Shown one piece after another: positions 54,173 through 63,094 of a stretch of 64,000 nt of DNA (its first letter is position 1; each line of letters opens with the position of its first letter). A model generated the notes under the pieces. The model searched no databases. It saw only the letters and a program-made list of their open reading frames with translations, and was not told the origin of the DNA. The translations under genes and the position numbers were made by a program. The DNA comes from Thalassolituus marinus (GTDB lineage Bacteria > Pseudomonadota > Gammaproteobacteria > Pseudomonadales > Oceanobacteraceae): assembly GCF_020320395.1 (NCBI RefSeq), contig NZ_JAEDAH010000105.1, positions 62,001 through 126,000 of the forward strand. The letters run 5' to 3'.

Positions 54173-54433
54173 ATGAATATCAAAATATCGATAGATAGAA
54201 AGAACAAATACAATCGCCTGTTGGTAGCGCTAAATACCTGCAATGATCCCTATAGCTTTATCTTCCATCTTGGTTATCAGGGTTTTTTATTGCCCCGATG
54301 TCTAAGGAGAATGATTGCAAAAACAAGAGCACACCGCGCCTGGCTATCAGGCTTTACTGGCTTGGGAGTATTATCCATCCTGGAACGAAGTGAGATAGAA
54401 GGACACGAGATCCGACCTGACAACATGGGTTGA
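54173..54433 (+). CDS. Small hypothetical protein
   Basis: An 86-residue basic protein (IKISIDRKNKYNRLLVALNT, RRMIAKTRAHRAWLSGF) with GAGGTGGG before the ATG. No family recognised. Confidence 0.45.
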   Translation: MNIKISIDRKNKYNRLLVALNTCNDPYSFIFHLGYQGFLLPRCLRRMIAKTRAHRAWLSGFTGLGVLSILERSEIEGHEIRPDNMG

Positions 54434-54454
54434 CGGATAGAAAACCTGTGAGAA

Positions 54455-54477
54455 CCTGATTGCAATAGAAGATCAGG
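54455..54477 (+). promoter_or_regulatory. Possible hairpin over the annealing-protein ribosome-binding site
   Basis: CCTGAT (54455-54460) can pair with ATCAGG (54472-54477); the second arm overlaps AGGAG before the ATG at 54488. It may be a simple variant of the leader design seen in L1-L6. Confidence 0.35.
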
Positions 54478-54487
54478 AGCAAAAAGA

Positions 54488-55267
54488 ATGTCAGCCAACG
54501 TTGCCGCACGTATTGCCGAAATTATTGATGAGTCGGCCAGCATCATGAGCGTGCTCAAGGAAGACACCCACTATTTCAAAACCATGGATGGACGACCTGT
54601 CCTCAAAAAGCCTGGTGCTGAAGTTATCGCAAAAGCCTATGGCTTTACCGCCAAGTTTGCCGCGCCACAAGTCATCGAGACCTCCGAAGGGCAGCATCAA
54701 ACGGCGCATGCCGTCTCTGTATGCGCACTTGAGGATAGCAAGGGAATCACCATCTCAGAAGGAGCTGGAGCCTACCCATTAGCGCTGTGCGGCTACAACT
54801 TAAACACAGCAGTAAAAATGGCAGCAAAGAGCGCTTTTATTGACGCAGTAATTCGCGGCGCAGCATTGTCTGCAGAATTTACACAGGATCTGGCTTCAGA
54901 CGGAACCCCCGAGGGCATGATCGCCAGCGGGGTAAGCGTCAGTGCTGTGAGCACAGATCAGAAAACAACCCGGAAATCTGCAGTCAAAAGCGGCGTAAAA
55001 AAACAGGCTGCGGGTGAAAATGATCAAAAAGGGCAGGAACAAAAAGAAGATCTAATCAAAAAGATCAGCAGCATGCACAGCAATCCTGGTGTGATAGCAA
55101 CCTTGTATGATGTTGCATCCCTGAATGAACTCACAATTGAAGAGTTAAAAGAGTGCGTTAATGAGTTGAGTAACGCCGAAGGCGTCACATCTTCTGGTGG
55201 CGGCAACCCAGATGAAATGCCGATCACTATCGAACCGGAAGAAATTGAAGGTTACGTCCAGTTGTAG
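54488..55267 (+). CDS. Putative single-strand annealing protein (recombinase)
   Basis: A 259-residue protein. MSVLKEDTHYFKTMDGRPVL followed by KKPGAEVIAKAYGFTAKF and AVKMAAKSAFIDAVIRGAAL are typical of a phage and plasmid family found next to exonucleases or replicating genes (pattern: dYg...KpGAekla..yg, then N..n.v..A..ka..dAv...). Because it directly precedes a YqaJ exonuclease, the most likely role is the annealing half of a Bet/Exo-type recombination pair, as bet/exo in SXT. C-terminal 110 residues are low complexity plus a helical domain. Family name not established by me. Confidence 0.55.
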   Translation: MSANVAARIAEIIDESASIMSVLKEDTHYFKTMDGRPVLKKPGAEVIAKAYGFTAKFAAPQVIETSEGQHQTAHAVSVCALEDSKGITISEGAGAYPLALCGYNLNTAVKMAAKSAFIDAVIRGAALSAEFTQDLASDGTPEGMIASGVSVSAVSTDQKTTRKSAVKSGVKKQAAGENDQKGQEQKEDLIKKISSMHSNPGVIATLYDVASLNELTIEELKECVNELSNAEGVTSSGGGNPDEMPITIEPEEIEGYVQL

Positions 55268-55276
55268 GCGTTTGAA

Positions 55277-55843
55277 ATGATTAAAGATGCTCAATACATA
55301 CGCTGCCAGCAAGGCTCCCCTGAATGGTTGCAGTTGCGGAAGAATTATATAACCGCGACAGAAGTGGCAATGATCACAAATCACCGCTGCTGGGGTACGT
55401 TTGAGCGCCAAAAAGGACGCCACTCAGCCTTTAAGTCGCCAGCGATGATCCGGGGAAATCAACTAGAACCACTCGCAAGAAAAGCAATTGAGCGTCACCT
55501 TGGGAAGAAATTTTTCCCAGCAGTGATAGTCTCGGCGCAGCATCGACTGCTCGCCAGCCTGGACGGCATCGATTTGCGACTCAGAGAAACCATTGAGATA
55601 AAGTGCCCCGAAAAGGGGCGCAGCAGCAAACTCTGGGATATGGCAATGAGCAACAAGATACCGCACAGGTACTGGACCCAAATTCAGCAAGGCCTTCTTC
55701 TAACAGGCGGACGGGTTTGTCACTACTGGGTTTATGACGAAATTTCCGATGATGGAGTTATGATCGATGTTTATCCCGATGCCAGATACCAACAAAGCAT
55801 CATCAAAAGCGCCAATCTCTATTGGCAAAGAAAAGCAGCTTAA
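55277..55843 (+). CDS. YqaJ-type (lambda Exo-like) 5'-3' exonuclease
   Basis: A 188-residue nuclease of the YqaJ/lambda exonuclease fold: QQGSPEWLQLRKNYITATEV (N-terminal signature), PAMIRGNQLEPLARKAIERH (E of the core), LLASLDGIDLRLRETIEIKC (D...E-x-K catalytic triad) and YWTQIQQGLLLTGGRVCHYW. All catalytic residues are visible. With the upstream gene it would form a recombination module acting on double-strand ends or incoming DNA. Confidence 0.9.
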   Translation: MIKDAQYIRCQQGSPEWLQLRKNYITATEVAMITNHRCWGTFERQKGRHSAFKSPAMIRGNQLEPLARKAIERHLGKKFFPAVIVSAQHRLLASLDGIDLRLRETIEIKCPEKGRSSKLWDMAMSNKIPHRYWTQIQQGLLLTGGRVCHYWVYDEISDDGVMIDVYPDARYQQSIIKSANLYWQRKAA

Positions 55844-55856
55844 ATTAGGACATGCG

Positions 55857-56381
55857 GTGGAAGTAACTTTCAAAACCCTGGACAACATCCCCGATGCAGA
55901 TCGGTTCGGCGGGTGCATTGATGTAGTAGCCATCCGATACGATATTCGACCAGTGCTTATAATGGCGCAGAATCGAAAGCATACCGGTCCAGAGCTGAAC
56001 CTTGCGATTGACTATTATGCGCCTGCCGCCATCGCCCGAATGGGCATGCCTATAAAACAAACACGAATCATCGTACACACCCCCGGTACGCCAGAGGATG
56101 GCTATGTAGAAGCTTTTCTCCCAGGAATAATCAAAGACCCATGGGGAACCGACCATGCTGGTAATGGGCATATCGAATGGAAGGAGCTGGCACACGAACA
56201 ATTCGAGCGGATCATGCGCTCTATTGATAAGCCGGTTTCGGCCTACCTGGGTAAAACCGGAGTATTCATGACCGGTGACGGAATTTTGATTCATCGTAAA
56301 ATTGACTCATACACAGGCCTTCACTACGTCAGTGCGGGCGAGAAAATTGATGGGAAGCTACTCCGCATCCAAAAGGAGTGA
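55857..56381 (+). CDS. Hypothetical protein after the exonuclease
   Basis: About 174 residues. KTLDNIPDADRFGGCIDVVA and IRPVLIMAQNRKHTGPELNL begin a soluble alpha/beta domain; later FERIMRSIDKPVSAYLGKTG. The GTG at 55857 has AGGA 6 bases upstream and avoids overlap; an ATG at 55767 would overlap the exonuclease gene by 77 bp. No family recognised. Position suggests a third component of the recombination module. Confidence 0.5.
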   Translation: MEVTFKTLDNIPDADRFGGCIDVVAIRYDIRPVLIMAQNRKHTGPELNLAIDYYAPAAIARMGMPIKQTRIIVHTPGTPEDGYVEAFLPGIIKDPWGTDHAGNGHIEWKELAHEQFERIMRSIDKPVSAYLGKTGVFMTGDGILIHRKIDSYTGLHYVSAGEKIDGKLLRIQKE

Positions 56382-56383
56382 TT

Positions 56384-58270
56384 ATGAAAAAGATATTTGG
56401 TGTTGCAGCGTTGATGATCGCATCCTTCGCGTGCGCGGCGAAAACCGTCGTGGTCACAACCGAAGCGAGTGGTAGCTCGCCTGCAGATGCCAATCGCAAG
56501 TCGTTCGAGTCCGCCCAGATACGAGCACTTATGTTCGAGCCTGCTGCAGTGTATGTTGAGACCATAGCCATTTCGAAAGATCATAAAGACAAGGCCTCTC
56601 ACACCATTGTTCATGTCCCTGCTGAAATCTCAGACGTGGAGCTCCTGAGCTCGGATATCTCCACCCTCATCAGTGATGAACACCTCATCGCAGAGTACAA
56701 GCATGGGCAATTAGTCAATGCCCTGGCCGATGAACATGGGAATCCGGAGGGGACTCGATATACGGTTAGAAACACATTCCGCTTTACGATTGTTCCCGCA
56801 GAGGATCGAGATCGAGCGAAGCTGCTTGGCAATTACAAGGCCATGGAGAGCATCATCAGTCTGCAGGATCTGCCGTCGTCCAGTTCAACTTTTCAGCAGG
56901 CTGGGTATGGGGTTGTGGCAGCGCAAATAGACAAAGCCCAAGCTGAGGCTTTGGCGAAGTCACGAGCGCGCAGTCAGGTGGATAGCTTACCGAACTGGTC
57001 AGAAATCGAGGCATCATTCCAGTATTTCTTTAACAACCTGCCTGCGGCAATTGTCAACACCTATCAATCGCCGGTCGTGGAAAGCGTTGAAACCTCTGGC
57101 AGCGGGCGGATCACGGAAGTCATGATTCAACTTGGGCGAGGCTGCGAGCTCGACGGACCAAAATCTATGGATCAAGCCGGAACCACATGCGATCTTATCA
57201 AGCAGGTGGCACCGCAGATCCTGGATGCAGTGTCTCGATTTGGAATTATTGGCGGGAACTACTCAGAAACTCTCTCCCCAGCGATCGATAAGAATCACCC
57301 CGGTCAGTTGCTGCGTCGATTCATTACCCAACCGTTTACCTGGGTCCCAATGGCGAAGCAGACACTTCAAACCTCAGGGCTTCCGACGCGTGAAATCCAG
57401 TTCGAGTATGCACAATGGCTAATGCCAACCTCAAGGGCAGCAAACGTGCCACCGGTAGGCTTCGGCTGGGCAGTTGCCCAATATAGACGCGCTGGCTCCA
57501 CGCCGAGCCTGGCCGCTACAGATTATTACCAGGAGAAGATTTTACCTCCGCTGATTGCCGCCAGTTTGCTGAGTGGCGATGAAATTGTCATGTCCGTCCT
57601 GGATCTCGCGACATCAATCCAGTACGACATCCCATTGGTAACCACATCCGGAGTTCTGAATTCTGGAATCATCCTGCAGTTTGAATCTGACGGCTTGAAA
57701 CGCAGTAAATCTGATTATGTCGTCCAAATCAGCTTGCGCAGACTTCCAAAAAAGGAGGCGGACCAATCCGGCTCAAAAGCAAATGTGGCATATCGATCTC
57801 TTCCAAGATATCCAGACACGCAAGCTAAGCTTGATGCGCTCATGTTCTACAAAGAGCAGAAAGGAAAAATGAAGGTGGTCAACATGCCGGAGATGCTGTC
57901 AGTGGCCATGTCTTCACTGGCCTCCTGTAGTGGCAGCAGTGACGCGTGTATGAGGTATCCATTTGCCAGCTTGGTGCTGGTGGGGTCAGCAGCACAAATC
58001 AACAACCCCACTTCACCTGATCTGGAATGGAAAGTATCGGGTGTAGACGACGAATGCTGGATGCCAAGCCCAACATCCCAGTTGATCGGCCCGTGCCACT
58101 CAATCATCTCCGAGATACGAGAAAGCTGGTGGGCTTCCCTCGGAATGCGGCCAATATCGACTTCCTTAACCAGAAACGAGAACGGTGATCTGCATCTTGA
58201 TATAGAAAAAAGCGAGCTCGGCGGCGCGGGCCGGGTCATTCCATCTTCTAACTACCCCTTATTCTGGTAA
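56384..58270 (+). CDS. Large exported protein before traG, unknown family
   Basis: A 628-residue product with a signal peptide (KKIFGVAALMIASFACAAK) and no transmembrane helices. It has seven or more cysteines in the C-terminal half (LASCSGSSDACMRY, DDECWMPSPTSQLIGPCHSI) and a region WVPMAKQTLQTSGLPTREIQ. It is probably periplasmic or surface located. AAGGAG 5 bases before the ATG at 56384. The gene is directly upstream of traG and may be a lineage-specific part of mating-pair stabilisation; I recognise no family. Confidence 0.65.
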   Translation: MKKIFGVAALMIASFACAAKTVVVTTEASGSSPADANRKSFESAQIRALMFEPAAVYVETIAISKDHKDKASHTIVHVPAEISDVELLSSDISTLISDEHLIAEYKHGQLVNALADEHGNPEGTRYTVRNTFRFTIVPAEDRDRAKLLGNYKAMESIISLQDLPSSSSTFQQAGYGVVAAQIDKAQAEALAKSRARSQVDSLPNWSEIEASFQYFFNNLPAAIVNTYQSPVVESVETSGSGRITEVMIQLGRGCELDGPKSMDQAGTTCDLIKQVAPQILDAVSRFGIIGGNYSETLSPAIDKNHPGQLLRRFITQPFTWVPMAKQTLQTSGLPTREIQFEYAQWLMPTSRAANVPPVGFGWAVAQYRRAGSTPSLAATDYYQEKILPPLIAASLLSGDEIVMSVLDLATSIQYDIPLVTTSGVLNSGIILQFESDGLKRSKSDYVVQISLRRLPKKEADQSGSKANVAYRSLPRYPDTQAKLDALMFYKEQKGKMKVVNMPEMLSVAMSSLASCSGSSDACMRYPFASLVLVGSAAQINNPTSPDLEWKVSGVDDECWMPSPTSQLIGPCHSIISEIRESWWASLGMRPISTSLTRNENGDLHLDIEKSELGGAGRVIPSSNYPLFW

Positions 58271-58274
58271 TATG

Positions 58275-58303
58275 ACCACAGTTTTTTACATCTGAGGTAT
58301 GAG
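58275..58303 (+). promoter_or_regulatory. Copy F of the plasmid-wide motif, abutting the traG start
   Basis: ACCACA (58275-58280), spacer GTTTTTTACATCTGAGG (17 bp), TATGAG (58298-58303). The traG ATG is only 2 bases further, and GAGG of the motif is at the right distance to be its ribosome-binding site, so here the motif is more likely an operator or translational element than the traG promoter. Confidence 0.55.
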
Positions 58304-58305
58304 CC

Positions 58306-61300
58306 ATGTTCGAGATGTGGACGCTGAACCCTTCTCTTGTAAGGGATAGCATCCTGGCTTTGGATGCCATAACCGAGTATCAGGCATTTAATACAATACT
58401 GTACGTGGGTGCCTTGCTTGGTTTTGTGGGCATCATCGTCAGCAAAGCCACGACCATAGGGAAGCAAAACAGCCGGGGCATTCAGAGCTTGGCCGTGGCG
58501 CTCCTTATTTTCGTCGTAGGGGTTCGCAGTGAAGCCGATCTGGCTATCACAAATCCCGTAACTGCCGAAAGCTACGTCGTGACAGACGTCCCGGCAGGCC
58601 TGGCGATGCTGGCATGGGGAACGTCAGTCATTGGCGGGGTGTTCCAGGACATGTATCGAACGCAATTTAGCGTGGCTGGTGTCGGAGATGTTCTGGCGCG
58701 CGAAGGGGTGGGGCGCGGACTCTCCATCCTGACAGGCATGCAGGGAGTACCCTGGACAGACAGAACACGAACCGCAGGGAACACCGGCACCAATGTAACC
58801 AATCTCGAAGCCAGCATAGGGAATTATCTCAACGACTGTTTTAACAAGATGATGACGAGAGATGGGGCATCCTATGATCGCTGGACCGCTTTTCACAAGA
58901 GGGGAGAAAGTGACACGCTGACCAGCCTATGGACCCGAGTCAGCGCTCCGATTGTGGCGACTACCGTAACATACATTAACGCCCCATCCACCGATGGCAC
59001 ATCGGAGCTGTGCTGGGACGCCTGGAGCTCGATTGATACCGCAATCAACACCACGGAATTTAAGACCGCTCTGGCAGAAGAGCATATCGACCATTTGGCA
59101 TCATATATCGCAGCAATGTCCTCACCTGGTGCATCTGCAACACTCGACCCTGGGGTGGCCAGCACACAAGTTCGAACAAAAATGCAGAATGACGCGAACC
59201 AGATCTTAACGGCGCTCTTTGGCGATACCGAGACCCGGCTCCGCATCATGATGCTGGATCGGCTTAATACCATGCTTCTTAACGCCTACAACAGCTCTCC
59301 AAGAGCGCAAGTTGCCCCGGCAGTAGGTAGGCTCGCATCAGCTTGGGATGACGCTAAGCGACAGGCCGACTTATCTATGGCCGCGCAGGGGGACTGGTGG
59401 GTTAGAAACGCCAAGCCTATGACTCAATTTTTGGAGCTCATAGCGCTGGGCATGCTCCCAATCCTCATGTTCATGGCATTTGTTTCACCGCAAGGAGGCA
59501 AGGCTTTAATCTCGCTGGTGGGTGTTTATTTTTGGCTGCAAACATGGCCGATCGCTTACATCATTATCAACCATGCCGCGCTCGGCTCAATGACGAATAC
59601 CTTCTCTATGTATCTCGCGTCTACGGACAGCATGGGCATGGAAGGGCTGTATCAAATGTGGGATCAGGCCCGTCACTCATTCGCGGTCAGTCAATCCCTG
59701 CTTGGGATGACTCCCATTATCACTGGGGCCATGCTCAGTGGGTCTATGATGATGCTTACTAAACTGGCATCCAACGTGTCGGCAAATGAGAACCTCGACG
59801 AAAACCGCGTTTACAGCGACACCGAGTCCAGTGCACCGCTCTATCAAAGACAATCTCAGACTGGTTTCCAAACTGATTCAGCTGGAAACCTTCAGCGAAA
59901 CCGAGATCTGACCGGAACCGGGACTGATATTCGGGTAAGTAAGGAGGCAAGCGCTCAAGTAGCAAGCGCAGAAGCTCAAAGGGAAATTGCAGCCCAAAAC
60001 TATACGCGGTCATTTAATAATATCATTGGGCGCGTCGTACAAACTGCAAACACAGAATCGCTGAATCAAGTGGTTTCACAAGCGAAGGGCTATGAAGAAG
60101 GCTTTGATTCTCAGGCAATTGCGACTGACGCAAACATTCAATCTAGCACCCAATCCTATGCTTCGAAAAATGCGGCCAACTTAGCCGCAAAACTGCAGGC
60201 CAACGCCAAAGGCGGCTCTGATGAAAAATTTCTTAGAGAATTAAAGACCAATGATCCAGAAACACAAAGAAAACTTGGCAGAGTTCTCTCGGGAGGCGTT
60301 GGGTTTGCTGGGGAGGCAGGGATTTCGACAGAGCTTGCTCAAGCATTCGTCAGTGAATACCGCGAATCCGAGGAATTTAAGCAAGCCTTGTCACAACACC
60401 TTCGAGGGAGTGAGTCGTTCAATGATCAGGATACCTTTCAGAAAATTGCACAAAACACTGACGTTCTTAGCGAGCAGGATGCAAAACAGCTTTCACAATC
60501 ATTGAGCCTGCAAGAGTCCAGTGAACGGTCGTACCAGCAGGTTAAGAATGTTGCCCAAAGCATATCGGAGGATCGGACTATCGACGAGGGCCGTCAATGG
60601 GAGATCATGGATGAAATGGCTGACGAGATCTCAAAGGCGGGAACCGGATTGGCAGGCGATGAGCGAAAATCTGAAATGATCAGGAAAGCGCAAGAGCTCG
60701 GATTTTCAGATGCTGGCGCGGCGCTTATGGTTTCTGGAATAGAGCAGCAACTTTGGGAGGATCGAGCCCCATCGAATGCAGGCAGCTATGCAGAGGGCGC
60801 TGGGCTTCTGTCGTTGTTGCGTGATGCCAATGTAGATACAGGTTTAGAGAAGGCTGTTATTAAAAACGATGATCGACAGGGTGACAAGGTCCGTCAGCTG
60901 TTTCTCAATATCGCCAATCCGGAAAATGAAGTTAACAATGACAATCTCGCTAAAGAAGCAGACAAGGTTAAACAGGTTGTCAATCAAGCTACAAAAGATG
61001 CTGAGGCGCTGCCAGACGATGTCCTGAAAGAGTTCACGCCGGAACAGCAGGCCATGATTAACAATCTGAAAGGCAACGTTGAAGACAAAGTTAAATTCGT
61101 GAAGCTGATGACACAGATTCAGGAAGCTATCGCTGAGCAGCAAGACAAGAATGCCGCAAAAGCTGATGGGGATCTCGGGCTTATCGATATGATCAGTGGA
61201 GGCGAGAGCGTAGTATCCCTGCCGACAGTATTCTTAAAAGATGATGAGGCAAGCAATCAAACACGCCGTGAATTTGCTGAATCAAATGCCAAAAGCAGGT

Positions 61301-62475
61301 ATTTGGAAATTGTTTTTGCCGCGTCAGTTGCGGCGGAAATGGCAGAAAATAGCGGTCAAAACCAAGAGGTTCAGCAATGGCAGTCGGATATAGCTATGTC
61401 CAACCTACTGCGAGGAAATGACAAAGATGTCTTTGACGAGCTGAAAGAAAAAGGGGATATAGAAAGTGCCAGTGCATTCCTGCGCAATAAAATGGATGAA
61501 GCTGGTATTAAATCGGATGTTGCATCAATAAAAGAGTTCGGAAAACGAATCGACTACACTGATTATTTATTTGGTGACGACAACCGTGATGCAAACGGTC
61601 TTAGCTACGGGGAAGAAGATGCGCAGGCCTCAAGCGGTTATTATGACATCGATAAATTAGGTATTTTCGAAGCCATCGGCAATAAGTTGAAAGACATTGA
61701 TAATAATGAAATCGAGGCAATGATTAATGATCTTGACAACCAGACAGGCACGTTTGCAGAAAAAGAGTACACCCTCAAGGCGTATGCAGATTCAAGGGCT
61801 GAAAATAACTACGGAGATACCAAAAGGAAACTGACCGAAAATCGAGAAGGCGACAAAGAGTACTTGACAGATGTGATCCTTGCTGAGCTCATGGCGCTTG
61901 TTCCATACGTTGCACTTGAAGGACAATCTACAGAGTTTGGTGTGGCGCTGGAAAATATCCGCCTTGAAGCCAGCGGTCTTGAGAGTGGCTTGTTGAGCGG
62001 TATTATGGGAGTCGCCAGCGGGGCCTTCGGCAATAAAATGGCCGAAGGAATGTCCATCGACCGCAGTGAAATCGAAGCTCTGGTGGACATCCAGCTTGGC
62101 GAAGGCAGTTATCAGCGCCTGCGCGACGAGTTGCCTAACGATCTGAAAGATAAAATAAATACCGATTTCGCCAACATCATTAAAGAAAGAATGCAGGATA
62201 TTAGCGAAAAGATGCGCCCTGAATCCCAGCTGCTTGCCTTGGAAGACCAAGCCAGAGAAGCAATCAACGGAATGGGCGTGGATGCGGAGATGAAGGCAAT
62301 CCTTGAGAGGGCGGTGAAGTCGGGGCAAGGGGCCGAGATTGTCGCAATGGCTACCCAAGCGAAAGTGGCAGAAGGCGAGATTGACTGGCAGGCAACAGCA
62401 ACTGAGGCTCTTGGGACTGCTGAGTTTGAGCGATACAAGCAGGAGACGATGGAGGCGTTTAAGGCAAAGCCTTGA
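58306..62475 (+). CDS. traG: TraG mating-pair stabilization / pilus assembly / exclusion protein
   Basis: A 1389-residue inner-membrane protein. The N-terminal third is TraG_N-like: TM near 25-45 (YVGALLGFVGIIVSK), 60-75 (SLAVALLIFVVGVRS) and further helices around 370-440 (ALGMLPILMFMAFVSPQGGK, LVGVYFWLQTWPIAYIIINH). The remainder is a long periplasmic, helical and charged domain, the region that in F reaches the recipient and recognises TraS in exclusion. It stands about 55 kb away from traN, on the other strand, whereas in F and SXT traG directly follows traH. Confidence 0.92.
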   Translation: MFEMWTLNPSLVRDSILALDAITEYQAFNTILYVGALLGFVGIIVSKATTIGKQNSRGIQSLAVALLIFVVGVRSEADLAITNPVTAESYVVTDVPAGLAMLAWGTSVIGGVFQDMYRTQFSVAGVGDVLAREGVGRGLSILTGMQGVPWTDRTRTAGNTGTNVTNLEASIGNYLNDCFNKMMTRDGASYDRWTAFHKRGESDTLTSLWTRVSAPIVATTVTYINAPSTDGTSELCWDAWSSIDTAINTTEFKTALAEEHIDHLASYIAAMSSPGASATLDPGVASTQVRTKMQNDANQILTALFGDTETRLRIMMLDRLNTMLLNAYNSSPRAQVAPAVGRLASAWDDAKRQADLSMAAQGDWWVRNAKPMTQFLELIALGMLPILMFMAFVSPQGGKALISLVGVYFWLQTWPIAYIIINHAALGSMTNTFSMYLASTDSMGMEGLYQMWDQARHSFAVSQSLLGMTPIITGAMLSGSMMMLTKLASNVSANENLDENRVYSDTESSAPLYQRQSQTGFQTDSAGNLQRNRDLTGTGTDIRVSKEASAQVASAEAQREIAAQNYTRSFNNIIGRVVQTANTESLNQVVSQAKGYEEGFDSQAIATDANIQSSTQSYASKNAANLAAKLQANAKGGSDEKFLRELKTNDPETQRKLGRVLSGGVGFAGEAGISTELAQAFVSEYRESEEFKQALSQHLRGSESFNDQDTFQKIAQNTDVLSEQDAKQLSQSLSLQESSERSYQQVKNVAQSISEDRTIDEGRQWEIMDEMADEISKAGTGLAGDERKSEMIRKAQELGFSDAGAALMVSGIEQQLWEDRAPSNAGSYAEGAGLLSLLRDANVDTGLEKAVIKNDDRQGDKVRQLFLNIANPENEVNNDNLAKEADKVKQVVNQATKDAEALPDDVLKEFTPEQQAMINNLKGNVEDKVKFVKLMTQIQEAIAEQQDKNAAKADGDLGLIDMISGGESVVSLPTVFLKDDEASNQTRREFAESNAKSRYLEIVFAASVAAEMAENSGQNQEVQQWQSDIAMSNLLRGNDKDVFDELKEKGDIESASAFLRNKMDEAGIKSDVASIKEFGKRIDYTDYLFGDDNRDANGLSYGEEDAQASSGYYDIDKLGIFEAIGNKLKDIDNNEIEAMINDLDNQTGTFAEKEYTLKAYADSRAENNYGDTKRKLTENREGDKEYLTDVILAELMALVPYVALEGQSTEFGVALENIRLEASGLESGLLSGIMGVASGAFGNKMAEGMSIDRSEIEALVDIQLGEGSYQRLRDELPNDLKDKINTDFANIIKERMQDISEKMRPESQLLALEDQAREAINGMGVDAEMKAILERAVKSGQGAEIVAMATQAKVAEGEIDWQATATEALGTAEFERYKQETMEAFKAKP

Positions 62476-62528
62476 CGGAAATAATTACCATGAGACCATA
62501 ATCAAGTCTGATAGGGCGAGGTTAAATC

Positions 62529-62777
62529 ATGGAAAAAGAAGTGAAGTGCCCGTGGTGCATATTTAAAATAAAGGTCGGCAATCACGCCGCTGGTGATCGG
62601 GTCTGCTGCACTCTGTGCGACAACTTCTTCACCTTGCGGATGATTGAATGCCCTGCCTGTGGCGATTCAAACTGGGTGGCTGCAGAGCACGAGCATGTCG
62701 ATGCCGGAAAACGCTGTCAGTGCGGATGCCGCCTCATCGACAGCAAGGGTCACGTATTGGTTCTGGATCATGTCTGA
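62529..62777 (+). CDS. Small zinc-ribbon protein
   Basis: An 82-residue protein with three CxxC-type pairs and one more (VKCPWCIFKI, VCCTLCDNFF, ECPACGDSNW, RCQCGCRL), the pattern of two stacked zinc ribbons. AAATC-ATG with AGGTT upstream is a weak start signal. It overlaps the next gene by 8 bp. Function unknown. Confidence 0.6.
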   Translation: MEKEVKCPWCIFKIKVGNHAAGDRVCCTLCDNFFTLRMIECPACGDSNWVAAEHEHVDAGKRCQCGCRLIDSKGHVLVLDHV

Positions 62778-63087
62778 GTGCGGCATAGGCATTCGCACAA
62801 GGCTGGCTTTGGCGCTGATGCTGTTTCTTCCATTGGGGGTCGCAGAGGACCCTGCGTTAGAAGATTGTAATTTCGGCCTTACACCAGAGGAGCTGCTCAT
62901 TGACAAGGCGGTTCTGGACGCAGAGTTGGCGCTAGAGGCACGTGTGTTTGTCGGATCAAATTGGCAGGTAACCGAAGATGATGAGGGTATCCAGCAGCTG
63001 ATAGCGGTCCAGGAAATAAGAACTAACCTATTCACTGTACGGGCGGACATTACAACCAGCACCGTGCCATGCATCAGGGAAGAGTAG
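62770..63087 (+). CDS. Small exported protein
   Basis: A 105-residue product whose N-terminus (RTRLALALMLFLPLGVAEDP) is a signal peptide. The mature part has two cysteines (EDCNFGLTPEELL, TVPCIREE) that could form one disulfide bracket. Translationally coupled to the zinc-ribbon gene. No family recognised. Confidence 0.5.
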   Translation: MSECGIGIRTRLALALMLFLPLGVAEDPALEDCNFGLTPEELLIDKAVLDAELALEARVFVGSNWQVTEDDEGIQQLIAVQEIRTNLFTVRADITTSTVPCIREE

Positions 63088-63094
63088 AACGCCC

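Noticed and set aside
58299-58310. ATG inside motif copy F as the traG start
   Set aside because: It is out of frame with traG; the ATG at 58306 has GAGG at 8 bases.
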